In this document: piece by piece, positions 18,888-27,385 of the stretch | Numbering within the stretch: the first letter of the stretch is position 1 | Layout of the letters: every line of letters starts with the position of its first letter | DNA from: an uncultured beta proteobacterium | GTDB taxonomy: Bacteria; Pseudomonadota; Gammaproteobacteria; Burkholderiales; Burkholderiaceae_C | Assembly (NCBI GenBank): GCA_903832285.1 | Contig: CAILAY010000172.1 | Span: forward strand, 1 to 64,000 | Direction of reading: 5' to 3' | Length of the DNA stretch: 64,000 nucleotides | Program-made: the position numbers and the translations under genes | Notes under the pieces: model-generated | Database searches by the model: none | Told to the model about the DNA's origin: nothing | The model's input: the letters and a program-made list of their open reading frames with translations, nothing else

Positions 18888-20138
18888 ATGAAACGAGTTG
18901 ATGATTTCCGCCTGAAATTCGGCAACAAGGAGTTGGTGCCGATCGTCATAGGCGGCATGGGCGTGGACATCTCCACCGCTGAACTGGCGCTGGAAGCGGC
19001 GCGCCTGGGCGGCATCGGTCACATTTCGGACGCACTGATCCACGACGTGTCGGATCGGCGCTTCGACACCACCTTCGTCAAGACCAAGACCAAGTTCTAC
19101 AAGGCCAACATTGACAACTCGGACAAGTCCAGCGTTCAGTTCGATCTGGCACGGCTGGCCGAAGCCACCCAGTTGCATGTGGGCCGCACCATGGACGCCA
19201 AGCGCGGCGACGGCATGGTGTTCGTCAATTGCATGGAAAAGCTGACCATGAACGCGCCGCGCGAAACGCTGCAGGTGCGCCTGAACTCGGCGCTGGACGC
19301 CGGCATCGACGGCATCACCCTGAGCGCGGGTCTGCACCTGGGTTCCTTCGGTCTGATGGCCGAGAATCGCCGCTTTCGTGATGCCAAGCTGGGCATCATC
19401 GTGTCCTCGGTGCGCGCGCTGCAGCTTTTTTTGCGCAAGACCGCGCGCCTGGAGCGGCTGCCCGACTATGTCGTGATAGAGGGCCCGCTGGCTGGCGGTC
19501 ACCTGGGTTTTGGCCTGGATTGGGCGCAGTACGACCTGGCCACGATCGTGGCCGAAGTAGCGCAGTTCTTGAAGACCGAACAACTCGCGATTCCGCTCAT
19601 TGCTGCCGGTGGAATTTTCACCGGCAGCGACGCCGTGTCGTATCTGGAGCATGGCGCAGCCGCCGTGCAAGTGGCTACGCGCTTCACCGTCGCAAACGAG
19701 TGCGGCTTGCCGGCCAAGGTGAAGCAGGAGTACTTCAAGGCGAGCGAAGAAGACATCATCGTGAACACGATTTCGCCCACCGGTTACCCCATGCGAATGC
19801 TGCGCAACACGCCCGCCATCGGCGCGGGCATACGCCCCAACTGCGAGGCCTACGGCTACCTGCTCGACGGCTCGGGCAACTGCGCCTACATCACGGCCTA
19901 CAACGAGCAGATTGCACTGCACCCGGACGGCAAGAATATTTCCGTCATGGACAAGACCTGCCTGTGCACGCACATGCGAAACTACAATTGCTGGACCTGC
20001 GGCAGCAGCACCTACCGACTGAAAGACACCACCCTGCGAGCGCCCGATGGCAGCTACCTGCCCTTGAGCGCTGAACACATTTTTCGCGATTACCAGTTCA
20101 GCGTCGACAACCAGGTGGCGCTACCGAAACTACCATGA
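18888..20138 (+). CDS. Nitronate monooxygenase / 2-nitropropane dioxygenase-like flavoprotein
   Basis: FMN-dependent TIM-barrel protein of the NMO/NPD family, 416 residues, longer than the usual 320-360. It shows VPIVIGGMGVDIS at the N-terminus, GGIGHIS, EGPLAGGHLGF (the FMN phosphate loop region), IPLIAAGGIFTG and GAAAVQVATRF. An unusual C-terminal tail carries four Cys in CLCTHMRNYNCWTC, a possible metal site. Three starts are possible; the ATG at 18888 has an AAGGA site 5 bp before it. Substrate is unknown, because the family spans nitronate oxidation and enoyl reductase-like activities. Confidence 0.82.
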   Translation: MKRVDDFRLKFGNKELVPIVIGGMGVDISTAELALEAARLGGIGHISDALIHDVSDRRFDTTFVKTKTKFYKANIDNSDKSSVQFDLARLAEATQLHVGRTMDAKRGDGMVFVNCMEKLTMNAPRETLQVRLNSALDAGIDGITLSAGLHLGSFGLMAENRRFRDAKLGIIVSSVRALQLFLRKTARLERLPDYVVIEGPLAGGHLGFGLDWAQYDLATIVAEVAQFLKTEQLAIPLIAAGGIFTGSDAVSYLEHGAAAVQVATRFTVANECGLPAKVKQEYFKASEEDIIVNTISPTGYPMRMLRNTPAIGAGIRPNCEAYGYLLDGSGNCAYITAYNEQIALHPDGKNISVMDKTCLCTHMRNYNCWTCGSSTYRLKDTTLRAPDGSYLPLSAEHIFRDYQFSVDNQVALPKLP

Positions 20139-20518
20139 ATCCTGCGCACCCCACCGACCTGCGGCGCCACTTTTCGCGCATTCCGTTTCACACCGAAGTT
20201 CGCCTGCATCTGCCCGATGGCGTGCACACGGTGCATCTGCTGGACCTGGCGCTCAAAGGGGCTCTGGTTGAGGCGCTGGAAGCGTTTCCGGTCGCTCTGG
20301 GTGACGTCTGCAGCCTGGTGCTGCCGCTGAATCAGGAGGGCGAAAAGATCCTCATGAAAGGCGTGGTAGCGCACCTGGACGGAGCGCGCATCGGTCTGGA
20401 ATGCCAGCACATCGACGTTGACAGTCTGACCAGTTTGCGACGCCTGGTGGAATTGAACCTGGGCGACGCCAGCCTGATGGACCGTGAACTGGCGCATCTT
20501 TTCAAACTCTCGCGCTGA
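20135..20518 (+). CDS. PilZ-domain protein (c-di-GMP receptor candidate)
   Basis: A 127-residue stand-alone PilZ protein. The c-di-GMP switch motif RRHFSR lies near residue 10, and the second motif reads DLALKG, where the consensus is (D/N)xSxxG, so the Ser is Ala. The first motif is intact, so binding is plausible but weaker than normal. The start overlaps the stop of the upstream gene (ATGA), suggesting coupled translation with the flavoprotein. Three c-di-GMP-related genes lie in this window. Confidence 0.85.
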   Translation: MNPAHPTDLRRHFSRIPFHTEVRLHLPDGVHTVHLLDLALKGALVEALEAFPVALGDVCSLVLPLNQEGEKILMKGVVAHLDGARIGLECQHIDVDSLTSLRRLVELNLGDASLMDRELAHLFKLSR

Positions 20519-20587
20519 TCCCTGCGCAGGCGGAACTTGTCGGCGCCAACACTGATCCAATCCGGACTTTCCACTGCAGGAGTTCCC

Positions 20588-21076
20588 ATGAAGTCACGAC
20601 TGCCCACGCTGTTCCTTTGCTCCGCGCTCGCTCTGGCGACGATGACGGCACACGCTGGCGGAACGGTTGAAGTGCGCTACCTTGAACCGGGAAACTTTGC
20701 CGATCTGAAGAGCACCTGGCTGACCCAGGAGAATCTGCTCGCCACCCTGTCCGCACACCTGCAGGCTATGGGCGGGAAATATTTGCCGGATGGCCAGCAA
20801 CTGGAGATCGACATGACCGACATCGATCTGGCCGGAAGCATCGAGTACCGCCATAACGGCAACCCGGTGCGGGTCATGCGCGAAGTCACTTCGCCACATA
20901 TCACGCTGCGCTGGCGCATCCAGTCCGCCGACAAGAGCGTCCCCATGCAGGAAGTCACGCTGCGCGATACGGTCTACCTTACGCGCATCAATCAGTACCA
21001 CGAGGGCGACCCCTTGCGCTACGAAAAGCAGATGCTGGAAGACTGGTTCAAGCGCGCCTTCGTGGCTGCGAAATAG
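20588..21076 (+). CDS. DUF3016-family periplasmic protein
   Basis: A 162-residue exported protein. The start at 20588 has an AGGAG site seven bases upstream. A Sec signal (LFLCSALALATMTAHA, cleaved before GGTV) is followed by the DUF3016 pattern: VEVRYLEPGNFADL, LDA-like LEIDMTDIDLAGSIEY and an HITLRWRI strand. Family function is unknown. It is convergent with the NPP gene, 30 bp apart. Confidence 0.8.
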   Translation: MKSRLPTLFLCSALALATMTAHAGGTVEVRYLEPGNFADLKSTWLTQENLLATLSAHLQAMGGKYLPDGQQLEIDMTDIDLAGSIEYRHNGNPVRVMREVTSPHITLRWRIQSADKSVPMQEVTLRDTVYLTRINQYHEGDPLRYEKQMLEDWFKRAFVAAK

Positions 21077-21106
21077 CGTCACGCCAGCGTCACGTTCACG
21101 ATCGCG

Positions 21107-22330
21107 CTACGGGCGGTTCGCAAGAGCGCGGTTGAAGGTATCGGGGCGACCCTGGTTGGGCTGCGGCTTGATGCCCAGAAGCAGCGCAAGCAGCGGATAC
21201 ACATCCACGTTGGCGAAGTTGCCAAGCTGCACGCCCGGCACAAAGGCCGGACCAGACGCGATGAACAAAGCCGCCATTTTCGGATCGCCCGGATCATAGC
21301 CGTGGGACCCCCCGACAGGTGGATTACGCAGCAAGGATTCGCGTGTCGCCAGCGACCAATCGATGTCGGCCAGACAGACGAAGGGCGGCACCCGCGGATT
21401 GCGACCATAGTCAAAGCGCGCAGGCAACTCAGCCTTGGGCCAGCACTGCACGTGTTCATGCGGCTTGGCCAGGCTCTCTTTCACGTCAGCCTCCCGTCCG
21501 GGCAATGGCGTGAATCCCTGCAGTGGCCCATAGGGAATGAAACGCTGCACCGAAGCGATGTCCAGCATCTCGTCCAGCAACACCACCCGATCAGGCGACA
21601 GACTGGCCATGCCGTGGTCCGACAGGATCAGCAGATTCGTTCGCGACAGCAAGCCGCGCGCCGCCAGACCTTCGATCAGTCGGCCGATGGCCCTGTCGAT
21701 GCTGGCAACCGCGGCCGTCGTCGGTGCTCCGTCCGGCCCGTAGCGATGGCCGGCGCTGTCCACCGCCTCGAAATACAGGGTCACGAAATCTGGGCGCGTT
21801 GCCAGGGGACGGTCCATCCAGTCCAGCACCTGATCAACGCGTGCGTCGGCTGGAAAGTTGTGGTCGTACACCAGCCAGTCGCGCGGCCGCACACCCTGGA
21901 TATCGACTTCCGATCCCGGCCAGAACATGGTGGCGGACTTGAGGCCCTGCTGCTCGGCGCTGACCCAGATCGGCGTGGCGCCGTCCCACCAGCGACGGTC
22001 GGCCAGTGCCGCGCGGTTGCTCAGGCTGAACAGCACATCGGGAATCCTTTCATCCGTCATGGTGTTGTTGACGACGCCATGATGGTCCGGCGTGAGGCCC
22101 GTCACCAGGGTGTAGTGATTCGGGAAAGTCAGGCTCGGAAACGAAGGTCGCATGCCCTGAGCCGCAAGCACACCGTCATGCGCCAGCTTCGACAGCACCG
22201 GGGTCACGCCGCGGCCCAGATAGTCGGGTCGAAAACCATCGATCGAGATCAGGATCAGCGGCTGCGCCGACGCACCCACCGACAGCAGGACGATGGCGGT
22301 ACCGGAAAGAAGTCGATGCCAGAAGTTCAT
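21107..22330 (-). CDS. Secreted nucleotide pyrophosphatase/phosphodiesterase (NPP, alkaline-phosphatase superfamily)
   Basis: A periplasmic two-metal phosphodiesterase, 407 residues. After a signal peptide (cleaved near GASA-QP) come the NPP landmarks: ISIDGFRPDYL (first metal Asp), PSFPSLTFPNHY (nucleophile Thr), a YFEAVDSAGHRYGP metal site, LSDHGM and a GSHGYD C-terminal His. It likely splits nucleotides or other phosphodiesters to release phosphate. It is the last of six minus-strand genes headed by pstS, with 18 bp to the preceding gene. The ATG at 22330 is chosen; a TTG five codons upstream is also open. Confidence 0.87.
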   Translation of the reverse strand: MNFWHRLLSGTAIVLLSVGASAQPLILISIDGFRPDYLGRGVTPVLSKLAHDGVLAAQGMRPSFPSLTFPNHYTLVTGLTPDHHGVVNNTMTDERIPDVLFSLSNRAALADRRWWDGATPIWVSAEQQGLKSATMFWPGSEVDIQGVRPRDWLVYDHNFPADARVDQVLDWMDRPLATRPDFVTLYFEAVDSAGHRYGPDGAPTTAAVASIDRAIGRLIEGLAARGLLSRTNLLILSDHGMASLSPDRVVLLDEMLDIASVQRFIPYGPLQGFTPLPGREADVKESLAKPHEHVQCWPKAELPARFDYGRNPRVPPFVCLADIDWSLATRESLLRNPPVGGSHGYDPGDPKMAALFIASGPAFVPGVQLGNFANVDVYPLLALLLGIKPQPNQGRPDTFNRALANRP

Positions 22331-22348
22331 CGCCGCATTTTCCAATAT

Positions 22349-22798
22349 CTACCTTGCCTTGGGAACGAAAGTCCCGGACCAGCCTGTGGTCGTGATGCGC
22401 AACCGTTCGGGTGCAAGTTGTGTGAGTGTGAATACGCCCCCGTTGCCCAGCGCCAGGCCCAGCGCCCAACCGGCTGCCGGCCCCATTCGAATCTGCTCCG
22501 CACTGAAACGGATTTCAAAGCCTCCAGCCGAACGGCAGATTAGGCCCGCACTTTGCGCCCACAGACCCTGACCGGTCTTGACGAATTCCAGCATCAGCGC
22601 ACCGTCCGTTTCCAGGATGGAAACCAGCAACGGCTTGCCATCATCCATGCTGGTTTCCTGCCAGGCCAGCGGGAAGTCCGCTTCGCCTAGCAGGAGGTGC
22701 AACTCGGCCAGCGTCGCTGCGCAGTTCGGCACGGCGAGCGCCGGGCCACTGTGAGACAGCAACAGGGCAAGCAGAAGGGGTAAGAAGATTTCTCGCAT
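22349..22798 (-). CDS. Hypothetical secreted protein
   Basis: A 149-residue protein with a clear signal peptide (IFLPLLLALLLSHSGPALA, cleaved before VPNC). The mature part has two Cys (VPNCAATL and LICRSAGG), could form one disulfide, and is rich in short beta-like segments. I do not recognise it. It sits between the CYTH-CHAD gene (12 bp) and the NPP gene (18 bp), so it belongs to the pstS-led operon. Confidence 0.75.
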   Translation of the reverse strand: MREIFLPLLLALLLSHSGPALAVPNCAATLAELHLLLGEADFPLAWQETSMDDGKPLLVSILETDGALMLEFVKTGQGLWAQSAGLICRSAGGFEIRFSAEQIRMGPAAGWALGLALGNGGVFTLTQLAPERLRITTTGWSGTFVPKAR

Positions 22799-22810
22799 GA
22801 CGTGATCTGA

Positions 22811-24319
22811 TTATGTTGACACGGGCATGACCAGGCGTTTCCCGATGGCGAAGCCGCGCAGGAATTCCTTTAAGCCATGATCAACATCCAGTCGCTCGAT
22901 CAAGACTACGGCCTGCACCAGGTCGCGTTGGCTGCCGATGGTCGACTGGATTTCAAGCGCCTGGCGGTACCAGCGTTGCGAGCGCCGCTGAGCCAGCAAC
23001 GGGCTGACGGCCTCGATCCCGTAGCGCAGTCGTTTGGCAAGAATTCGCAAGCGGTGCTCGCCCCCGGCGCCCTCCCGCTGCAACGCTCGCAACTGCCGAT
23101 GCAGGCGCGCGATCCGCCGTCTGGACCAGGTGCGAAGAGAGACCTCGGTGCCCGCCATGTCAGCTGTCGGTGCTTCTGCCAAAACCGGGCTTTCCAACCA
23201 GCCGGTCAGGTCCAGCAGACTCGCTCCGACTACGGGTTGTGCCAAGGCGGCACGCACCGATTGGCGTTGACTTTGGGCAGCATCGGTCAGGGCCAGAGTC
23301 AGCGCCTGCCATGCCACTGACCGCTGGGGATCGGCGCCGACAAAGTGCGCCGCGATCTGCGGCAGGGTCTCGCTCAGGGCCACATCGAAGTCACGCAATT
23401 CACCCAGCAAGCTCAGCAGTGGACCAAGTCCCTCATACGACGGTGGCGCTTCGGCCAAAACCGGTTTGAACAGCCGCAGCGCACTTCGAAAGCGTCTCCA
23501 GCCCACCCTGGCTTGATGCACCAGTTCCGGATCGTCGGCATGGCGCAGGTGATTCAGGTTGGTGGTGAACTGAACCAAGGATTCCCGCAACACCAAACGG
23601 GCAGCTTCAGAGGGGCTGATTTCGTCCGCCAAGGTAACCGCTCGTGCCCGCAGCGGCAACTGCATCGCGTTCTGTGACAAGGCATAGCCCCGTTGCGACT
23701 TGCTCTGGCTCAGAGGCAGAACGGCGACGCTCGGCGCAATCGTCCGGGCGACTTCAAACAGTGCGTCAGCCGGCCCCGCGAGCAGTTCAAGTTCAAGCTC
23801 GCAGATGGTCTCACCTTTGTCGCCAACCTCGATCCGGCCGAGGTCCAACGCCACTTCGATTTCGCTGCGGTCGCGCCGTCGCACCAGCCATGCGGTGCGC
23901 TCGAACGTCGTCACGAAACAGGGGACCAGCGCCGCAAACACATGGCCCTCGGGATCGATGTCGGTCCAGGGTGTATCCCGCAAGGCAGGCAGCGACAAGC
24001 GGGGACCGGGAACAGGCAATTCCCATTCGCCGCGCTCACTCAACGCGGAATCACTGCCACCGCCGATCTTGAGCGTTTGCAGCCAACGCTGTTTCGCCCC
24101 GACTCCGACGCGCCGCAGCCGCAGCGCGACGCGTTGCTGGCCCAAACTGTGGTCGGGCGTGTCGTAGTAGACATTGTGCAAGTGCAGTTGCTTCGGCCGA
24201 CGCCGCGCCAGCAGTGGTGTGCGTACCAGCGCTTGCAGCAGGGCTGAAGCATCCGCCGCGATGAGCGCCAGCTTGAGTTCGATCTCCTGAAAGTCCTGCC
24301 CCGGCTGTTCCGACTTCAT
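22811..24319 (-). CDS. CYTH-CHAD protein (inorganic triphosphatase / polyphosphate-binding)
   Basis: A 502-residue two-domain protein. The N-terminal CYTH domain (about 10-200) has the signature EIELK at residues 12-16 and alternating charged strands (RVALRLRR, EVALDLGRIEVG, ELELELLAG) that line the triphosphate tunnel. The C-terminal CHAD domain (about 225-500) is helical with conserved basic and His residues (LRHADDPELVHQARVGWRRFRSALRLF). CHAD domains bind polyphosphate. The ATG overlaps the preceding hydrolase stop (ATGA). In a pstS-led operon facing ppx-ppk2, a role in polyphosphate or triphosphate turnover is a reasonable inference. Confidence 0.9.
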   Translation of the reverse strand: MKSEQPGQDFQEIELKLALIAADASALLQALVRTPLLARRRPKQLHLHNVYYDTPDHSLGQQRVALRLRRVGVGAKQRWLQTLKIGGGSDSALSERGEWELPVPGPRLSLPALRDTPWTDIDPEGHVFAALVPCFVTTFERTAWLVRRRDRSEIEVALDLGRIEVGDKGETICELELELLAGPADALFEVARTIAPSVAVLPLSQSKSQRGYALSQNAMQLPLRARAVTLADEISPSEAARLVLRESLVQFTTNLNHLRHADDPELVHQARVGWRRFRSALRLFKPVLAEAPPSYEGLGPLLSLLGELRDFDVALSETLPQIAAHFVGADPQRSVAWQALTLALTDAAQSQRQSVRAALAQPVVGASLLDLTGWLESPVLAEAPTADMAGTEVSLRTWSRRRIARLHRQLRALQREGAGGEHRLRILAKRLRYGIEAVSPLLAQRRSQRWYRQALEIQSTIGSQRDLVQAVVLIERLDVDHGLKEFLRGFAIGKRLVMPVST

Positions 24320-25068
24320 GCGGCTTTCCCCTTGCTCCATTCCCGAACCTGCTCTGCTACCCAGGCACCATCGTCCAGCGGCAGATCGTGCCCCGCGCCG
24401 GGATGGGCGCTTAGCTGGCATCGCCATTGCCGTGCCAGAGCTTTGGAACATTCAGGCGACACCAGATGGTCCTGCTCGCTCGCCAGCAGCAGCGTTGGCA
24501 CCGCTGGCGAAGTCTGCTGCGCTCGAAAGCGGGCCGCCGCCACCAATTGCCGCAGCGCGTTGGCGCGCGACACGGGATGCTGCTGCCTGATTGTGAGCCA
24601 ATCATCCAGCACCTCGTTAGGCGCGCCGTTGCTGGTCAGGCGCAACACCGTGCGTTCCCACTCGACGGCGGTGGCACCAAGAACCGCGAGCCGCAGCAGA
24701 GCAGCATAGTTGGCTGGTCGCAGGCGCTGATAAAACGGGTTGAAGGGGCGCATGCTGGTGTTGATGAGCACCTGCGAGGCCAGTTCCTGCGGATGAGCAT
24801 GGCTCCAGGCCACGGCCACCATGGCGCCCAGCGACATCGCCAGCACATGGTAGGGCGGCTGCAGCCCGCGTTGCACCAGTTGCGCGCGGCAATGCGCCAC
24901 CATATCAACCACCCGCCAGGGGCTGGTCTGACGATGCAGGGCGCCATTGCCCGGCAGGTCCAGTGCCAGCACCTGAGCATCAGGCAGCGCCTCCTGAAAC
25001 TTCTCGATGAACGCACCCCAGTGACCGCTCTCCCGCGTCAGCCCGCGCAACAAGATCCAGGTGGCCAT
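24316..25068 (-). CDS. Alpha/beta hydrolase (BioH/MenH-like)
   Basis: A 250-residue cytoplasmic alpha/beta hydrolase. It opens with a WILLRGLTRESGHWG oxyanion strand; the nucleophile elbow reads LAMSLGAM (Ser), an acid lies in LLASEQDHLVSP and the His in HPGAGHDLPLDD. The start at 25068 matches the family N-terminus, although the frame stays open upstream through the M14 gene. It lies 2 bp after the M14 stop and overlaps the CYTH-CHAD start. The substrate is unknown. Confidence 0.85.
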   Translation of the reverse strand: MATWILLRGLTRESGHWGAFIEKFQEALPDAQVLALDLPGNGALHRQTSPWRVVDMVAHCRAQLVQRGLQPPYHVLAMSLGAMVAVAWSHAHPQELASQVLINTSMRPFNPFYQRLRPANYAALLRLAVLGATAVEWERTVLRLTSNGAPNEVLDDWLTIRQQHPVSRANALRQLVAAARFRAQQTSPAVPTLLLASEQDHLVSPECSKALARQWRCQLSAHPGAGHDLPLDDGAWVAEQVREWSKGKAA

Positions 25069-25070
25069 TT

Positions 25071-26084
25071 TCAATACCAATCGTGCAGCGCTTGCGCGTG
25101 CAGCGAAGAACGGGTTTCGGGACGCGGCAGCCACAGCGCCTTGCCGCAGGCCGCCCGCGACAGGAAGTCCAGCAGCAACTGATGCTGGCGCAACACGCGC
25201 TGCTGCCGGTGCTCCATCAAGGGGTTGAAGATGCCGTGACGCGAGAACAGCTGACGCGGGTTCTTTTTCACCCACAGCCACGAACCCATCTCCAGCGTCA
25301 GCGGCAAGAACACCCGACCCGGCTGCGCGCAGGCCTGGCGGTACAGGTGGTCCCACAGGTCGCCGTGCGCCAGGTACTGGCGGCTTTGCGGCTCGAAGGC
25401 GTAGCGGTGGTAGCTGTGCGACTGTGAAAAAATGGTCTTGAGCGCATGCATCTCGGCCAGGTGCGCGATCGGCGCGCGGGTGTGGGCATAGGGAAACCAG
25501 ATGCGGTCGCGGCTGCCGAACCCCGAGTGGCAGTCCATGGCCAGACTGAAGTCGCGCGACAACAGTTCACTCGTCACGACTTCGGCCACCGCCTTGTTTT
25601 CGACTTCCATGTCAGCACCCTGGCGACCCCGAAACCACGGCAACGCTGCACTGATGCGCTGCCCCCCTAGCATGAATGGCACGCGCTCGCTCGCCTGCAC
25701 CGGCGCGTTGCGCATCAGATCCACACCCTGAGGGTTGCATCGGGTGTTCAAGGCCATGCCGCCAGGGTTCACGATCGGCATGAACACCAGACGCACCGAC
25801 TCCAGTTGCTTGTGCAGTGTGCTGTCCCACTGCAGACGCATCACCAGGCTTTGCAGAAAGGCAATCACCACGCCGGCGCCGATGCGCTCCAGGCCATGCA
25901 CACCGCCGAAATAGCCCACGGCCGGCACATCGGGCGAGGGATTGCCCAGCGTGATCACATGCACCGGGTAGGAAGCGCCGGCGGGAATCTTCACCTCGCA
26001 AACGACACGCGCCTCCAGGCCTCCCGCGCCCAATTCGAGGATGCGGTCGAGCGCGATCAGTTCAGGCAGTGCAGGCGGCGTCAT
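25071..26084 (-). CDS. M14-family zinc metallopeptidase (succinylglutamate desuccinylase/DUF2817-like)
   Basis: A 337-residue putative zinc hydrolase. The zinc motif HxxE is at His63-Glu66 (GGVHGLERIG), the substrate-binding Arg lies in VDLMRN, the third zinc ligand is His in MDCHSGFGSRD and the catalytic Glu in LTLEMGSW. No signal peptide is seen, so it is probably cytoplasmic. It starts 3 bp after the pstS stop. M14 enzymes remove C-terminal residues or deacylate small molecules; which one applies here is unknown, and its place in a phosphate operon is unexplained. Confidence 0.82.
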   Translation of the reverse strand: MTPPALPELIALDRILELGAGGLEARVVCEVKIPAGASYPVHVITLGNPSPDVPAVGYFGGVHGLERIGAGVVIAFLQSLVMRLQWDSTLHKQLESVRLVFMPIVNPGGMALNTRCNPQGVDLMRNAPVQASERVPFMLGGQRISAALPWFRGRQGADMEVENKAVAEVVTSELLSRDFSLAMDCHSGFGSRDRIWFPYAHTRAPIAHLAEMHALKTIFSQSHSYHRYAFEPQSRQYLAHGDLWDHLYRQACAQPGRVFLPLTLEMGSWLWVKKNPRQLFSRHGIFNPLMEHRQQRVLRQHQLLLDFLSRAACGKALWLPRPETRSSLHAQALHDWY

Positions 26085-26087
26085 CGG

Positions 26088-27179
26088 TCAGTTCCTCACA
26101 GCGTTGCCGGTCTGGCGCGCATCGGCCGCACCGCGCATGAGACTCAGAGGGAGGGCACGGCCCGCCTTGTCCCGCACTGACATCATGGCCCTGAAGGCCA
26201 AAGCCTGGACACGATCGGGCAGGCGCACAAAGTTGCTTTTCTGCACCAGGGCATCACCGTTCATCAACGCCCAGATGAAGAATTGCAAGGCCGCCTGGGT
26301 TTTCTCGGGTTGACTTGCCACCCGGGGTACCAGGGCGAAGGTCCCCATGGTGATGGGCCAGGCGTTGGCTCCCGTTTTATCGGTGAGGGTGGTGGTGAAT
26401 TCGCCGTTGCGCACCCAGTCGCTGCTGTTCAGCGCCGCCTTGAATGCAGCGGTCGAGGGCGCAACAAAATGACCCTCCGAGTTTTTCATCTGAACGGCTT
26501 GCAGCTTGTTATCCTGCACATAGCCAAAATCGACATAGCCGATGGCGCCGACCGTATCCTGCACCGCCTTGACAACGCCGTCGCTGCCCTTGACAGCAAT
26601 GCAGTCCGCGGGCCAGGAAAAATGGGTATTGACGCCATACTTCTGCTTCCAAACGGGATTCACCTTGGACAGATAGTCGGCGAAGTTGTAGGTCGTTCCG
26701 GAACCGTCACTGCGCACCACCCGCTTGATCTGCAGACCGGGCAAAGTGACCCCGGGATTCAGACGCATGATCTCGGGATCGTTCCAGCGCTTGATTTCAC
26801 CGAGAAAGATGCGCGCCAGCGCGTCCCCGGAGAGTCGCAGCGGGGTGTCACCGATTTTGGGCAGATGGATGACGGGCGAAATGCCGGTGATCGCGATTGG
26901 AAACAACACCAAGCCGTCGCGCATCAATTCCGCCGCGGACGGTGCCACATCGGAGGCACCAAACCCGGTCTCGCTTGCGCGAATCTTCTTCAATCCTGCG
27001 GACGAACCGATGGCCTCGTAAGTCAGGACAACACCGCTTTCCTTCGCATATTCGCTGGCCCAACTGCGATAGATCGGCGCGGCAGCAGACGAACCTGCGC
27101 CCGCAATTGATCGACCCTCAATGGCATGGCAGTGCGTCCACGCGAGCGCTGCAAGCAACGAGAGCAGCCATCTATTCAT
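26088..27179 (-). CDS. pstS: Phosphate-binding protein PstS
   Basis: Periplasmic phosphate-binding protein, 363 residues. The signal peptide (WLLSLLAALAWTHCHA) precedes IAGAGSSAAAPIYRSW, the phosphate-clamp strand, followed by FGASDVAPS and VVRSDGSGTTYNF, where the RSDGSGT loop wraps the anion. The ATG at 27179 is chosen over a TTG ten codons upstream. pstC, pstA, pstB and phoU are not adjacent; instead an M14 peptidase gene follows after 3 bp. A candidate Pho box lies about 63 bp upstream on the same strand. Confidence 0.92.
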   Translation of the reverse strand: MNRWLLSLLAALAWTHCHAIEGRSIAGAGSSAAAPIYRSWASEYAKESGVVLTYEAIGSSAGLKKIRASETGFGASDVAPSAAELMRDGLVLFPIAITGISPVIHLPKIGDTPLRLSGDALARIFLGEIKRWNDPEIMRLNPGVTLPGLQIKRVVRSDGSGTTYNFADYLSKVNPVWKQKYGVNTHFSWPADCIAVKGSDGVVKAVQDTVGAIGYVDFGYVQDNKLQAVQMKNSEGHFVAPSTAAFKAALNSSDWVRNGEFTTTLTDKTGANAWPITMGTFALVPRVASQPEKTQAALQFFIWALMNGDALVQKSNFVRLPDRVQALAFRAMMSVRDKAGRALPLSLMRGAADARQTGNAVRN

Positions 27180-27241
27180 ATTCAATTGCAATTTCCCAAA
27201 GCGTGCCAAGCCTCATCTTCCCTGAGCAATGCGAAAGTTTT

Positions 27242-27259
27242 GTGACAAGTCTGTGTCGG
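27242..27259 (-). promoter_or_regulatory. Candidate Pho box upstream of pstS operon
   Basis: Read on the minus strand: CCGACAC-AGAC-TTGTCAC, two 7-bp repeats 4 bp apart pointing at pstS. The second repeat is strong, the first has two mismatches to CTGTCAC. No clear -10 hexamer was found at the expected 10-11 bp. It sits back-to-back with the ppx box, 10 bp apart. Confidence 0.5.
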
Positions 27260-27269
27260 CATGATGGCG

Positions 27270-27303
27270 TTGTCACTTGATTGACACATGGCACGCCTAC
27301 ATT
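27270..27303 (+). promoter_or_regulatory. Candidate Pho box with -10 element upstream of ppx
   Basis: TTGTCAC-TTGA-TTGACAC (27270-27287) is followed after exactly 10 bp by TACATT (27298-27303). PhoB promoters use the box in place of a -35 with the -10 about 10-11 bp downstream. The same TACATT at the same distance occurs at 38511 and 50213. The predicted start is near 27310, giving a leader of roughly 75 bases to ppx. Confidence 0.65.
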
Positions 27304-27385
27304 CAAGGCCCAGCACTCGCTGCCACTGCGATCGATGCAGCGCCGTTTGACGCGGCATGCAAACGGCGCAAGACCATAATCACTC

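Noticed and set aside
21076-21093. GCGTCAC-GCCA-GCGTCAC, a 7-4-7 repeat resembling a Pho box
   Set aside because: It sits between two convergent genes (DUF3016 and NPP) and faces no start, so it is probably chance. It shows that the motif alone is not proof.
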